Source: JAJFUG01 sp964473155
GTDB taxonomy: Bacteria; Gemmatimonadota; Glassbacteria; GWA2-58-10
Direction of reading: 5' to 3'
DNA length: 64,000 nucleotides
Assembly (NCBI GenBank): GCA_964473155.1
Contig: CAYYNT010000010.1
Coordinates: 1-64,000 of the forward strand
Below are positions 32,907-41,552 of the stretch, piece by piece. Position numbers and translations under genes: made by a program. The notes under the pieces are model-generated. The model made no database searches, had not been told where the DNA came from, and saw only the letters and a program-made list of their open reading frames with translations. Position 1 is the first letter of the stretch. The number at the start of each line of letters is the position of its first letter.

Positions 32907-33953
32907 ATGAGCGATAAGCCCAGACAGAGCAGCTACGCGCAGGCGGGCGTGGATATCGATGCCGCTTCGCGGGCGGTGGGCGCTTTCAAATCGAAGGTGG
33001 CCGAAACTTTCACCCCCGGCGTGCTGAGCACGGTGGGCAATTTCGGCGGGATGTTCTCGCTGGCCGGGATCGAGGCCAGGGAACCGGTGCTTATATCCAG
33101 CACGGACGGCGTGGGAACCAAGCTGATCGTGGCGCAGAAAGCCCGCCGTCACGACACGGTGGGCGAATGCCTGGTCAACCACTGCGTCAACGACATCATG
33201 GTGCAGGGCGCGCGGCCGCTGTTTTTCATGGACTACATTTCCGTGGGGAAGCTCCGCCCGGAGCATATCGCGTCTGTCATGGACGGGTTTGTCCGCGGCT
33301 GCAAGCTCAACGGCATAGCCCTTCTGGGCGGCGAAACCGCCGAGATGCCCGACCTTTACGGCCCGGAGGACTACGACCTGGCCGGGTTTATCGTGGGCGT
33401 GGCCGACCGCTCGAAGCTGATCACCGGCGAGCGGGTGAAAGAGGGCCACGCACTGGTGGGCCTGCCCTCCAGCGGCCTTCATACCAATGGCTACTCTCTG
33501 GCGCGGCGGATACTGTTCGACCAGAGCGGCCATTCGGTGAACGATCCGCTGCCCGAGGGCGGAGGGGCCAATATCGGCGAGGCGCTTCTTGCCGTGCACC
33601 GCAGCTACCGCCGTCAGATGGAGGCGCTTTTCGCGCTCGGCCTGGTGGACGCGGCAGCGCATATCACCGGCGGCGGCCTGACCGACAACCTTCCGCGCGT
33701 GTTCCCCTCCAGCCTGGATGCCGAGATAAAGCTCGGCTCGTGGCCCACACCCCGTCTGTTCTCCTACCTGCAGGAAGCGGGCAGGGTGGACCCGGATGAA
33801 ATGCTGCGGGTGTTCAATATGGGTGTCGGCATGGTGCTGCTGGTCCCGCAGGCCCGTCTGGATGAGGCGCTCAAGACCCTGGCCGGTCTGGATGAGCGTG
33901 CTTTCGTAATCGGAAAGATGACTGCCGGGTCCGGAGTGGTCCGGTACGTCTGA
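32907..33953 (+). CDS. purM: Phosphoribosylformylglycinamidine cyclo-ligase
   Basis: A 348-residue AIR synthetase (ATP + FGAM to AIR) of purine synthesis. It begins YAQAGVDIDAASRAV, and has STDGVGTKLIVAQ, VNHCVNDIMVQGARPLFFMDY, LLGGETAEMPDLY, GLPSSGLHTNGYSLAR and AAHITGGGLTDNLPRVFP. Together these are the complete PurM set, including the DGVGTK phosphate/metal motif. The ending FNMGVGMVLLVP is typical. AAAGGA precedes the ATG. No other purine gene is adjacent. Confidence 0.97.
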   Translation: MSDKPRQSSYAQAGVDIDAASRAVGAFKSKVAETFTPGVLSTVGNFGGMFSLAGIEAREPVLISSTDGVGTKLIVAQKARRHDTVGECLVNHCVNDIMVQGARPLFFMDYISVGKLRPEHIASVMDGFVRGCKLNGIALLGGETAEMPDLYGPEDYDLAGFIVGVADRSKLITGERVKEGHALVGLPSSGLHTNGYSLARRILFDQSGHSVNDPLPEGGGANIGEALLAVHRSYRRQMEALFALGLVDAAAHITGGGLTDNLPRVFPSSLDAEIKLGSWPTPRLFSYLQEAGRVDPDEMLRVFNMGVGMVLLVPQARLDEALKTLAGLDERAFVIGKMTAGSGVVRYV

Positions 33954-33986
33954 GCGTGGTAAAAGATCAACATGGAGGATGATTTT

Positions 33987-34739
33987 ATGAGAAAAACTTC
34001 TTTCAGTATGATTGCAGCCGTTTTTCTGCTATGTGTCTCGGGCCTTCAGGCCCAGACCGGTAAAAATACCTGGCTGGGCGGCCTGATAACCGGCGGCAGC
34101 CTTGCCGGCTCCAGCGCCAACACTCTGGGCGGGTTGGGGCATTTCTCGGCCGGTCTGAGCGGCTCGGTCAGCACCGACCCGTACGACAATTACAGCCTCA
34201 GCAGCGGGAGCGTCTCTGGCGTGTTAGCCCTGGGCATCCTCGAGGGTTCAAGACTTGGCCCGGCGGTGCACGGAATTCTCTCGGTTGACGCTTTCCTGCG
34301 GGTGGGCAAGCTGACAGTGAACGGCCTTGGCAGCGACGGCGCGGCGTTCTGGGGCCTGGGCGGCCGGGTGGGAATCCTGCGCAATTCGATCCTCACCCCG
34401 GCGGTCTCGGTCAGTTTCGCGCACCACGAGACCGGCGAGATAGGACTGGGCGGAAGGATATTCGGCGCTGCGAACCCGGTGGAGACCGACCTGTCGGTCA
34501 ACTCGTTCCGGGTGGACGTTAGCAAGAACCTGTTCGTGTTCACTCCCTACGGCGGTTTCGGGGCGAACCGGGTGAGCGAGGAGCGCGGGGCGGGCTCCGT
34601 GGTGGCCAAGCTCGAGAAGACCGAAAGCGTGGCCTACGGCGGCCTGGAATGGAACATCCTGGTGCTGCGCCTGGGCCTGGAGGTGATGCGCACCGCAGGC
34701 GAGACTATCGGCATGGCGAATGTGCGGGTGACGTTCTGA
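33987..34739 (+). CDS. Exported outer-membrane-barrel-like protein
   Basis: A 250-residue protein of unrecognised family. The ATG at 33987 follows ATGGAGGATG. A clear signal peptide (MRKTSFSMIAAVFLLCVSG, cut near LQAQ) leads to a glycine- and serine-rich mature part. This shows alternating-residue strands such as VRVTF at the very end, LGGRVGILRNSI, TPAVSVSFAHHETG and FVFTPYGGFGANRV. The terminal aromatic and the repeated amphipathic strands suggest an 8-10-strand outer-membrane beta-barrel. It follows purM by 33 nt and ends at a strong terminator, so it may share the purM transcript. Function unknown. Confidence 0.65.
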   Translation: MRKTSFSMIAAVFLLCVSGLQAQTGKNTWLGGLITGGSLAGSSANTLGGLGHFSAGLSGSVSTDPYDNYSLSSGSVSGVLALGILEGSRLGPAVHGILSVDAFLRVGKLTVNGLGSDGAAFWGLGGRVGILRNSILTPAVSVSFAHHETGEIGLGGRIFGAANPVETDLSVNSFRVDVSKNLFVFTPYGGFGANRVSEERGAGSVVAKLEKTESVAYGGLEWNILVLRLGLEVMRTAGETIGMANVRVTF

Positions 34740-34756
34740 GAGTTACAGGTCAAAAC

Positions 34757-34806
34757 AACTATCCCCCCGCTGCATCTTGCTTTTTCTGGAGCGGGGGGAT
34801 AGTTTT
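34757..34806 (+). terminator. Strong intrinsic terminator after the barrel-like gene
   Basis: AACTATCCCCCCGCT (34757-34771) pairs perfectly with AGCGGGGGGATAGTT (34790-34804), followed by TT and an A/T stretch. Confidence 0.88.
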
Positions 34807-34887
34807 AATCAACAGTCGTCAATGTTGTACAAATTAGACCATTCGCAGCTAATACAAGCTGCCTTAAATATTCTGATGGAGGTTTGC

Positions 34888-35145
34888 ATGACCACTCTAC
34901 CAGCATCCCAAACGCGCATTCCGACCCGTTTGTTCAATGATGTGGCTTTCCGTAACTCACGGGTGGTTATAGAAAGACGGGACGGGGAAAAAGTCGTTCT
35001 GATTTCGCAGAAGGAGCTTGAGCTTCTGGAAATCCTGATCGACAGGATGGACAACGCCCTGGCAGATCAGTCCCTGAAAGAGATGGCGGACTCCGGCGCT
35101 GAGCCTATCCCGCTGGAACGGGTCAAGGCTGAATTGGGCTTATGA
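34888..35145 (+). CDS. Antitoxin of a RelE/ParE-type pair
   Basis: An 85-residue protein. The ATG at 34888 is preceded by ATGGAGG. The N-terminal part is strand-rich (NDVAFRNSRVVIERRDGEKVVLISQKELELLEILIDRMDN), like Phd/YefM-type DNA-binding antitoxins (a VVI..G.pvavIs..e...L pattern). The tail (LADQSLKEMADSGAEPIPLERVKAELGL) resembles the toxin-wrapping helix of such proteins. The last codon overlaps the toxin start by ATGA (35142-35145), giving translational coupling in the usual antitoxin-first order. It would repress its own promoter and neutralise the toxin. Confidence 0.8.
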   Translation: MTTLPASQTRIPTRLFNDVAFRNSRVVIERRDGEKVVLISQKELELLEILIDRMDNALADQSLKEMADSGAEPIPLERVKAELGL

Positions 35146-35417
35146 GCTACAGCGTAAGGTTAACGCCAACTGCGGAGAAAAGCCTGAAGGAAATCCCCGT
35201 TAAGATCGCCGGTCAGATAGTCCGGAAGCTTGAGCAACTCGGGGATGCTCCACGACCACGGGGATGCGAAAAGATACGCGGCGACAAGGAGCGCTTCCGA
35301 ATCCATTCCGGTAATTACAGAATTATTTATGAGGTCCGGGATGACATTTTGCTCGTGCTTGTTATCCGTATCGACCACCGGCAGGGCGTTTATAAGCTGC
35401 ATCGGAGAACTCTGTAG
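35142..35417 (+). CDS. RelE/ParE family toxin
   Basis: A 91-residue basic protein with the RelE pattern: YSVRLTPTAEKSLKEIP, a helix (KIAGQIVRKLEQLG), the core KIRGDKERFRIHSGNYRIIYEVRDDILLVLVIRIDHRQGVY, and a short end (KLHRRTL). The R-(x)-R...G-x-Y-R-I-I-Y motif and the C-terminal RIDHRxxVY are those of ribosome-dependent mRNA interferases of the RelE type. It overlaps the antitoxin by 4 nt. The pair stands at the edge of an AT-rich tract that also holds the extended 3' end of coaE. Confidence 0.9.
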   Translation: MSYSVRLTPTAEKSLKEIPVKIAGQIVRKLEQLGDAPRPRGCEKIRGDKERFRIHSGNYRIIYEVRDDILLVLVIRIDHRQGVYKLHRRTL

Positions 35418-35437
35418 CTCAACTCAATTATAAATCT

Positions 35438-36313
35438 TTATCTTAAATTATATTTTTCTCTGGCCTCGCTATTAATTCTTTCCAAATATTTTTTAAAGTC
35501 CTCAAAATTGTAATCTCCTTGATTACAAAAATCATTTAATTTCCAATTACAGCCTTCGGAATCTGGAACAGGAAGATGAGTGATTCCTACTGTTGGATAA
35601 TGATCACCATCATTGAACGCTGATTTCATTTTATTTTCCAATTTACTATTTATCAAATCGCAAAGCTCGCTGAGTGAAACAAGCTGTTTTTCTGTTCTCA
35701 TTTTATCCTCCATTTTATCGATGGTTAGAATAGCTTCTTTTCTTAATCTGTACAATCCTCCATTATTCTCAATTACATAGTCCGCCCGCTGGCGCAGTTC
35801 TTCAGGTGGAAGCTGCGCCGCGCAGACCCGCTCGAACGTAGCGGCGTCCATTTTGCCTTTCTCCAGCACGCGCTCGCGGCGCACCTCCAACGGGGCATCC
35901 ACCAGCACCACGCCGTCAAGTTTTTTCTCCAGCCCGAACTCGAAAATCAGCGCCGCATCCACCACCGCCACGTCCACCCCGGCGCTTACGGCCTCGGCAA
36001 GCAGTTCATCCACCCGGCGCAAAATTTCCGGGTGCACTATCGAGTTGAGCGCGGCCAGGGCCTCCGGGTCGTTAAAGGCGATCCGCGCCATGCGTCCCCG
36101 GTCCAGGCCGCCGTCCTCCCGCAGCATTCGCGGCCCGAAGCGCTCCACCAATGCCGCCAGGGCTGGTGTGCCCGGAGCCACGGCCTCGGCTCCCAGGCGG
36201 TCGGCATCGATCACGAACGCGCCGCGCTCATCGCGCCAGATACGCGCCACAGTGCTCTTGCCCGCCCCGGCGTTGCCGGTCAGCCCCACTTTCAGCATCC
36301 TTGCGGCTGTCAT
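35438..36313 (-). CDS. coaE: Dephospho-CoA kinase with an unusual C-terminal extension
   Basis: A 291-residue protein; normal CoaE has about 200. Residues 1-~205 are a complete CoaE: KVGLTGNAGAGKSTVA (P-loop), GAFVIDADRLGAEAVAPG, HPEILRRVDELL, LIFEFGLEKKLDGVVLVDAP and RADYVIENNG. It phosphorylates dephospho-CoA in the last step of CoA synthesis. The remaining ~85 residues (MRTEKQLVSLSELCDLINSK...YLERINSEAREKYNLR) match no CoaE I know. They are encoded by AT-rich DNA (about 35420-35760), in contrast with the GC-rich 5' part. The 3' end may have been replaced or fused by insertion of foreign DNA. GGAGG before the ATG and a 4-nt overlap with polA show coupling. Confidence 0.88.
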   Translation of the reverse strand: MTAARMLKVGLTGNAGAGKSTVARIWRDERGAFVIDADRLGAEAVAPGTPALAALVERFGPRMLREDGGLDRGRMARIAFNDPEALAALNSIVHPEILRRVDELLAEAVSAGVDVAVVDAALIFEFGLEKKLDGVVLVDAPLEVRRERVLEKGKMDAATFERVCAAQLPPEELRQRADYVIENNGGLYRLRKEAILTIDKMEDKMRTEKQLVSLSELCDLINSKLENKMKSAFNDGDHYPTVGITHLPVPDSEGCNWKLNDFCNQGDYNFEDFKKYLERINSEAREKYNLR

Positions 36314-39024
36314 TTGGCCTCCAGCCAGTTGTGCCCCACTCCCAGGTCCACCCGCACCGGCACGTCCAGCTTCACCGCGTTCTCCATCAGCTCCCTCACG
36401 GCCTGCCCAACCTCCTCCGCCTGTGTCTCCGGGACATCGAACACCAGTTCATCGTGCACCTGAAGGATCATCCGCGCCTCGGGGAAGCGCCCGGTGAGCG
36501 CCTTGTCCACCTGGATCATCGCCACCTTGATCAGGTCCGCGGCCGAGCCCTGGATCGGCGTATTGAGCGCCATGCGCTCGGCGTTCTCGCGTATCACCCG
36601 GTTGGCGCTGGTTATCTCCGGCAGGTTGCGCCGCCGCCCGAGGATGGTCTCGACCCAGCCACGCGCACGGGCCTGTTCTTTCTGTCGCTCGATGTACTCC
36701 CGGATGGAGGGGAAGCGCGCAAAGTAATCATCTATAAAGCTCTTCGCCTCGCGGAACGGTATTTTCAGTTCGTTGGACAGCCTGTGCGCGCCCATGCCGT
36801 ACAGCACGCCGAAATTGATTGTCTTGGCCCGGCTGCGCTCCTGCACCCCCACCTGCTCCGGTTTCAGCCCGAACAGGCGGCTGGCGGTCTGGGTGTGGAT
36901 ATCAATCCCCTCAGTGAACGCCTCGATCATCACCTCATCCCCGGCAAGATGGGCCAGAATGCGCAGCTCGATCTGGCTGTAATCGGCGCTCAGCAGCACC
37001 CGTCCCGGCCCCGAGGGCACGAACGCGCGCCGGATCGTGCGCCCCTCCTCGGTGCGGATGGGGATATTCTGAAGGTTGGGATTGCTGCTGGAAAGCCTCC
37101 CGGTTGCGGCCACCACCTGGTTGAACGAGGTGTGCACCCGCCCGGTGGCGGGGTTGATCTGGCGCGGCAGGGAATCCACATAGGTGGACTTGAGCTTGGC
37201 CAGCTCACGCAGCTCAAGGATCACGGCGGGAAGTTCGTGCTCCAGGCTCAGTTCCTCCAGCACGCTGCTGTCGGTTGAAAACCCGGTCTTGCCCTTGGTC
37301 TTCTTGCCCGGCTCTATCCCCAGTTCCTCGAACAGGACCTGAGCAAGCTGACGGGTGCTGTTGACATTGAACTCATGCCCGGCCAGGGCGTGGGCGCGGC
37401 GCTCCAGTTCACCCAGGCGCACCTCCCAGCCCGAGCTGAGTTTCTCGAGGAACGGCACGTCAAGAGCGACTCCGTTGGCCTCCATGCGCGCCAGCACGGT
37501 AATGAGCGGAAGCTCAACCTGACGGTAAAGCTCCAGCAGACGGCCCTCCCCGGTCAGGCGCTTCTCCAGCTCCAGGGCGGCGCACAGGGCCATGTCGGCA
37601 TCCTCGGCCGAGTAGGCGCGGGCGGCATCCACCTCCACCTCGTTGAACAGCACCTGCTGCTTGCCCTGGCCTGTCACCTCGCCGTAGCTGATCATCCGGT
37701 GGTTGAACAGCCACCAGGCCAGCGAATCCAGGCCGTGCGAGCGCCGTCCGGGATCCAGAAGGTAGCTGGCTAACATCGGGTCGCCCACGATATTGCGCAC
37801 CTTGATGCCGTAGCGCGAGAACACCAGCAGATCATACTTGATGTTCTGGCCGATGCAACCGATTGTCTCGCTCTCCAGAAGCGGCTTGAGCAGCGCCAGC
37901 GCCCTTCCACGGTCCAGGTTCGGCCCGGTCCGGTGGGCCAGCGGGACATACCAGGCCAGCCCAGGCTCCCAGGCCAGCGAGACTCCAACCAGTTCGGCGC
38001 GCAACGGATCGAGGCTGGTGGTCTCCGTGTCCACGGCGAATACGCCCTTGGCGCGTATCCCGGCGGCCAGCTTTTCCAGTTCCTCCAGCGAGCCGACCAG
38101 GCGGTAGTCGCGCTCTTTCTCCACCGGCGCGGCTTCAACAGCCTTCTGCGGGCTGAACCCCAGGCCGAACTTCTCCCGCAGCTTGAATATCTCGTGACGG
38201 CGGAACAGCTCATCCAGAGCTTTGTCGTCCGGCGGGACCCGGCGCAACGACTCCAGTTCGATATTCAACTCGAGGTCCGTGCGGATAGTGACCAGCTCGC
38301 GGGAGAGAATCGCCCCCTCCCGGCCCTCGATCAGCTTGTTGCGCACGCTCTCGGGCTTGACCTCCCCGATCCGTTCGTAGATTGCATCCAGCGAGCCGAA
38401 CTCATCCAGCAGTTTGGTCGCGGTGACCTTGCCGATCCCGCGCACTCCGGGGACATTGTCCGAGGAGTCTCCGGTCAGGGAGAGAAAGTCGATAGTCTGC
38501 CCGGCCGCTACACCCAGGCGTTCGTGGGCGTTGGAACCGTCCACCCACTCGGCGTCCTCGCCCTGGGGATTGTACAGCTTAATTCCGGGTCCGATAAGCT
38601 GGTAGAAATCCTTGTCCCCTGAGACTATCACCGCCTCCATCCCGGACGCCGCTATCCGCCGGGCAAGCGTGCCGATCACGTCATCCGCCTCGAACCCGTC
38701 CAGCTCGCAGATGGGGATACGAAGGCCGCGTTCCAGAAGCTCACGCGCGTGCGGTATCTGGCTGCGCATTTCCTCGGGCATTTTTTCTCGCGTTGCCTTG
38801 TACTGCTCGAACATGCGGTGACGGAACGTGGGAGTGCGGCTGTCCAACACGAACGCCATGTACTCGGGAGAGCATTTTTCGATCAGCTTGGCGAGTTGAA
38901 GCAGGAGGCCGAACAGCGCGCTGGTGTCCTCGCCGCGCGAGTTGCGCAGCGGATTGCGTATAAACGCGAAATGCGCCCGGTACAGCATGGCGTAGCCATC
39001 GAGAAGAAAAATCTGTTTAGACAA
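36310..39024 (-). CDS. polA: DNA polymerase I
   Basis: A 904-residue repair/Okazaki-processing polymerase with all three activities. The 5'-3' exonuclease (~1-290) has QIFLLDGYAMLYRAHFA, VSGDKDFYQLI and GDSSDNVPGVRGIG. The 3'-5' exonuclease (~320-490) keeps the proofreading residues (VDTETTS, GQNIKYD, YSAEDADM). The polymerase domain has LSADYSQIELRILAHLAGD, RAKTINFGVLYGMGAHRLS and MILQVHDELVFDV. The TTG at 39024 is the chosen start because CAGGAG lies 8 nt upstream and the protein then begins SKQIFLLDGYA like its relatives; a longer frame upstream has no ribosome-binding site. coaE overlaps its 3' end. Confidence 0.97.
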   Translation of the reverse strand: MSKQIFLLDGYAMLYRAHFAFIRNPLRNSRGEDTSALFGLLLQLAKLIEKCSPEYMAFVLDSRTPTFRHRMFEQYKATREKMPEEMRSQIPHARELLERGLRIPICELDGFEADDVIGTLARRIAASGMEAVIVSGDKDFYQLIGPGIKLYNPQGEDAEWVDGSNAHERLGVAAGQTIDFLSLTGDSSDNVPGVRGIGKVTATKLLDEFGSLDAIYERIGEVKPESVRNKLIEGREGAILSRELVTIRTDLELNIELESLRRVPPDDKALDELFRRHEIFKLREKFGLGFSPQKAVEAAPVEKERDYRLVGSLEELEKLAAGIRAKGVFAVDTETTSLDPLRAELVGVSLAWEPGLAWYVPLAHRTGPNLDRGRALALLKPLLESETIGCIGQNIKYDLLVFSRYGIKVRNIVGDPMLASYLLDPGRRSHGLDSLAWWLFNHRMISYGEVTGQGKQQVLFNEVEVDAARAYSAEDADMALCAALELEKRLTGEGRLLELYRQVELPLITVLARMEANGVALDVPFLEKLSSGWEVRLGELERRAHALAGHEFNVNSTRQLAQVLFEELGIEPGKKTKGKTGFSTDSSVLEELSLEHELPAVILELRELAKLKSTYVDSLPRQINPATGRVHTSFNQVVAATGRLSSSNPNLQNIPIRTEEGRTIRRAFVPSGPGRVLLSADYSQIELRILAHLAGDEVMIEAFTEGIDIHTQTASRLFGLKPEQVGVQERSRAKTINFGVLYGMGAHRLSNELKIPFREAKSFIDDYFARFPSIREYIERQKEQARARGWVETILGRRRNLPEITSANRVIRENAERMALNTPIQGSAADLIKVAMIQVDKALTGRFPEARMILQVHDELVFDVPETQAEEVGQAVRELMENAVKLDVPVRVDLGVGHNWLEAK

Positions 39025-39392
39025 AATTGTAACTCCTGGGGCGCGTGGCGTGTCATATATCTGATACCTGAATGATGCCGGATTCCGGGGTTGCAAGTCA
39101 AGTGTTTTCTGACTCCGGTTTCACGGCGCGGGCGGCGGGCGGCGGCGGGAAAAACATACCTGGACAATGTCTCACTGCGCTTCCGCGTTTCTTGACTTGC
39201 CTGAATTGTCATAATAACTTGTTATTTTATACGGAACAGGATGATTTTATACCTGGCGGCCATTCAAGCCTCTCTTCCGGCCGGGAGGCTTGAACACACG
39301 GCTGCTGGTGTGAAAAACAGAGAACAACCTGTTGCGTGGAAGTGTACAACCTGAAATCCTGCTGTTTTCCCTGTCTTCAAGCGGTCGGACCG
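39025..39392. other. Divergent intergenic region between polA and the tonB-exbBD operon
   Basis: About 370 bp without a gene. TTCAAGCCTC (39263-39272) and GAGGCTTGAA (39285-39294) form a perfect 10-bp stem with a GC-rich 12-nt loop and no U-tract, so it may be an operator or leader hairpin of the downstream operon. An AT-rich stretch near 39207-39230 could be its promoter, but I cannot assign boxes with confidence. Confidence 0.5.
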
Positions 39393-40358
39393 ATGAGCGC
39401 GTACAGTTACGGACATCCCAGGGGCATGGCGATCTCGGATGAGGTCAGCCTGACAAAAACCCTGATCGTTTCGGTTCTTCTGCATCTCCTGTTGCTGCTT
39501 ATGCTGGGCCGGGGCATCAAGGCGCTTGACGAGGCCATGGCGGAGAAAGCGAAGGAACAGGCGGAGCAGCAACAGCAGCAGAACGACGTAACATTCGTTT
39601 TTGTGGACACACCGGAGGATGTGCAGGAAAGCCCGGTGCAGCAGGTGACGCCGTTTTTCTCGGACAAGAACCTGGCTGCCGCGAACCCCTCGGCGCCGGA
39701 AAACATGGCTCTCGGCCAGCCCTACCAGGAGGGGCAGACCGAAGTTCCGAACATGCCAAGCCAGGCCCAGCCTCCCGGACAGCCGCAACCGCAGCCCGCG
39801 CCTCCCCGTCAGCAGGAACCCGAACGCACGCAGGAGAACCAGCCCGAGCCGGTCGAGGGGGGCGAGTCAAAACAGTTTGATGCCATGCGCCAGCTCGAGG
39901 CCATGAGCAGGCTTACGCCGCCCAAAAAGGAACAGCAGTTCCTTCCACCCGCCACGCCCTCCGGACCGAGCGGCGCGCCCTCCGAGCCTGAGGCCCCCCG
40001 TTTCGACAACCGGGACAGCCGGGCACAGTACGGGGCCGGGTTCTCCCTGAGCACATACAATTGGAACTGGGCCCCCTATCTCAAGGAACTGAAGAAAAAG
40101 ATCGAGAGCAACATCTATCCGCCGCCGGCTTTTTACATGGGGCTGGCCCGCGGCCGCACATTCCTGCGGTTCAAGATCATGCCGGACGGCACGATCCGCG
40201 ATTTCGAACTGATCGGCTATTCGGGGCATGAATCGCTCAAAAATACAAGCGTTACAGCCATCGAATCATCCCTGCCGTTCCTGCCGCTTCCCAGCGATTT
40301 CCCTGAGGAATACCTGGAACTGCGGGTCGGCTTTTATTACAATGAGAACATTCACTGA
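39393..40358 (+). CDS. TonB-like energy-transducing protein
   Basis: About 321 residues from the ATG at 39393; the exact start is uncertain because no clear ribosome-binding site is visible. One transmembrane anchor near the N-terminus (TLIVSVLLHLLLLLMLGRGI) has the SxxxH motif of TonB (SVLLH). A long glutamine/proline-rich periplasmic spacer follows (QPPGQPQPQPAPPRQQEPE). The C-terminal TonB domain (~225-321) contains YPPPAFYMGLARGRTFLRFKIMPDGTIRDFELIGYSGHESL. It passes proton-motive energy to outer-membrane receptors together with ExbB and ExbD, whose genes follow 46 nt downstream. Confidence 0.88.
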   Translation: MSAYSYGHPRGMAISDEVSLTKTLIVSVLLHLLLLLMLGRGIKALDEAMAEKAKEQAEQQQQQNDVTFVFVDTPEDVQESPVQQVTPFFSDKNLAAANPSAPENMALGQPYQEGQTEVPNMPSQAQPPGQPQPQPAPPRQQEPERTQENQPEPVEGGESKQFDAMRQLEAMSRLTPPKKEQQFLPPATPSGPSGAPSEPEAPRFDNRDSRAQYGAGFSLSTYNWNWAPYLKELKKKIESNIYPPPAFYMGLARGRTFLRFKIMPDGTIRDFELIGYSGHESLKNTSVTAIESSLPFLPLPSDFPEEYLELRVGFYYNENIH

Positions 40359-40404
40359 CCGAACCGTTTGATAATCTCGGGCGGAAGAGAGATCGGGAGA
40401 AAAG

Positions 40405-41052
40405 ATGCTGGAACTTTTCAATCAGGGCGGCATACTGATGTACCCGCTGGCGGCATGCTCCATCGTGGCGCTGGCAATCATACTGGAACGGATGGTCAAT
40501 CTGAGGCGGGTGAAAATAATCCGGCCCGAGATCATCAACGTTATCGATAATATCAAAGGCTCCGAGGACCTGGGCCTGGCCTACTCGATCTGCGAGAAGA
40601 ACCCCGGACCGTTCTCCCAGATCGTGCTGACAGCGTTGGAGATGAAAGACCTGCCGAAGGAAGAAATCAAGGAGGCCATCGCCGACAGCGGCCGTCAGCA
40701 GACCCGCCAGCTCGAGCGCGGCCTGACGATTCTCGAAACCATCGCCGCCATCTCTCCCCTGTTAGGCATCCTTGGCACGGTGCTGGGCATGATTCAGGTC
40801 TTCCGCGACATCACCCAGTTCGGCATCGGCCAGGCCACGGCCCTGGCCAGCGGCATCCAGGTGGCCCTGATCACCACAGCCGCGGGGTTGATTATTTCGA
40901 TCCCTGCCATTGTGGCCTATAATTATTACGCCAACCGGGTGGACGGTTACGTGCTGGAACTGGAGTACTGGGCCGGGGTGTTGATGAACAAGCTCCTGAG
41001 CTTCCGCCAGCAGAAACCGCGCGGTTCACAGATCAAACAGGCGGCGGACTGA
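40405..41052 (+). CDS. exbB: ExbB/TolQ family proton channel protein
   Basis: A 215-residue inner-membrane protein with three transmembrane helices: GGILMYPLAACSIVALAIILER, ETIAAISPLLGILGTVLGMIQVF and ALASGIQVALITTAAGLIISIPAIVAY. The GLLGTVxGM-like block and the TTAAGL helix carry the conserved threonines that line the proton path. It forms the motor with ExbD and drives the TonB-like protein upstream. GGGAGAAA precedes the ATG, and its stop overlaps the exbD start. The TolQ alternative cannot be fully excluded, but the TonB-like partner favours ExbB. Confidence 0.9.
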   Translation: MLELFNQGGILMYPLAACSIVALAIILERMVNLRRVKIIRPEIINVIDNIKGSEDLGLAYSICEKNPGPFSQIVLTALEMKDLPKEEIKEAIADSGRQQTRQLERGLTILETIAAISPLLGILGTVLGMIQVFRDITQFGIGQATALASGIQVALITTAAGLIISIPAIVAYNYYANRVDGYVLELEYWAGVLMNKLLSFRQQKPRGSQIKQAAD

Positions 41053-41471
41053 TGCGATTCTCTGAGAAAAAACGCCGCAAGGCCGGGGTGAACAGCGTGC
41101 CGCTGATGGACGTGGTTTTTCTGCTGGTCATTTTCTTCGCCGTGACCGCCACGTTCATGGACCAGCCGGCAATAAAGCTCGACCTGCCGGAGGCCAGCGC
41201 CGAGCCGCTGAGACAGCAGCCTAAGGATATAATGACAGTCTACGTAAGCTCGGAGGGCCAGTTGTTTTATGGTGACAGGCTGATAAAGCTCGAGGACCTT
41301 CCGGACCTCCTCAAGGCCGGCCTGGCCGAGGGACGTCCCTCGCGCCTGACTATCAAGGCCGACCGCGAGGTGATTCACGGCAAGGTGATCGAGGTGATGG
41401 ACCTGGCCCGTCAGAACGGGATCGAGGTGGTGACTGTGGGCACGCAGAAAAAGGCCGCCGCGGGACAGTGA
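41052..41471 (+). CDS. exbD: ExbD/TolR family protein
   Basis: A 139-residue protein with one N-terminal transmembrane helix containing the proton-carrying aspartate (NSVPLMDVVFLLVIFFAVTATF). A periplasmic domain follows (IKLDLPEASAE...YVSSEGQLFYGDRLIKLEDL...IKADREVIHGKVIEVMDLARQNGIEVVTVGT). This is the complete ExbD/TolR pattern. The ATG overlaps the exbB stop (TGATG), so translation is coupled. A bidirectional terminator follows. Confidence 0.92.
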   Translation: MRFSEKKRRKAGVNSVPLMDVVFLLVIFFAVTATFMDQPAIKLDLPEASAEPLRQQPKDIMTVYVSSEGQLFYGDRLIKLEDLPDLLKAGLAEGRPSRLTIKADREVIHGKVIEVMDLARQNGIEVVTVGTQKKAAAGQ

Positions 41472-41501
41472 AGGCGGTAAGTCAAAAAGCTGGATAAAAC
41501 G

Positions 41502-41541
41502 AACAGAGGGGCCGGCACGTAAGGGCGGCCCCTCTGTTATT
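41502..41541. terminator. Bidirectional terminator between exbD and the heparinase-like gene
   Basis: AACAGAGGGGCC (41502-41513) pairs with GGCCCCTCTGTT (41527-41538), with a mostly paired interior and an A/T-rich flank on each side. It sits between convergent stops at 41471 and 41553. Confidence 0.82.
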
Positions 41542-41552
41542 ATGCTTCCACC

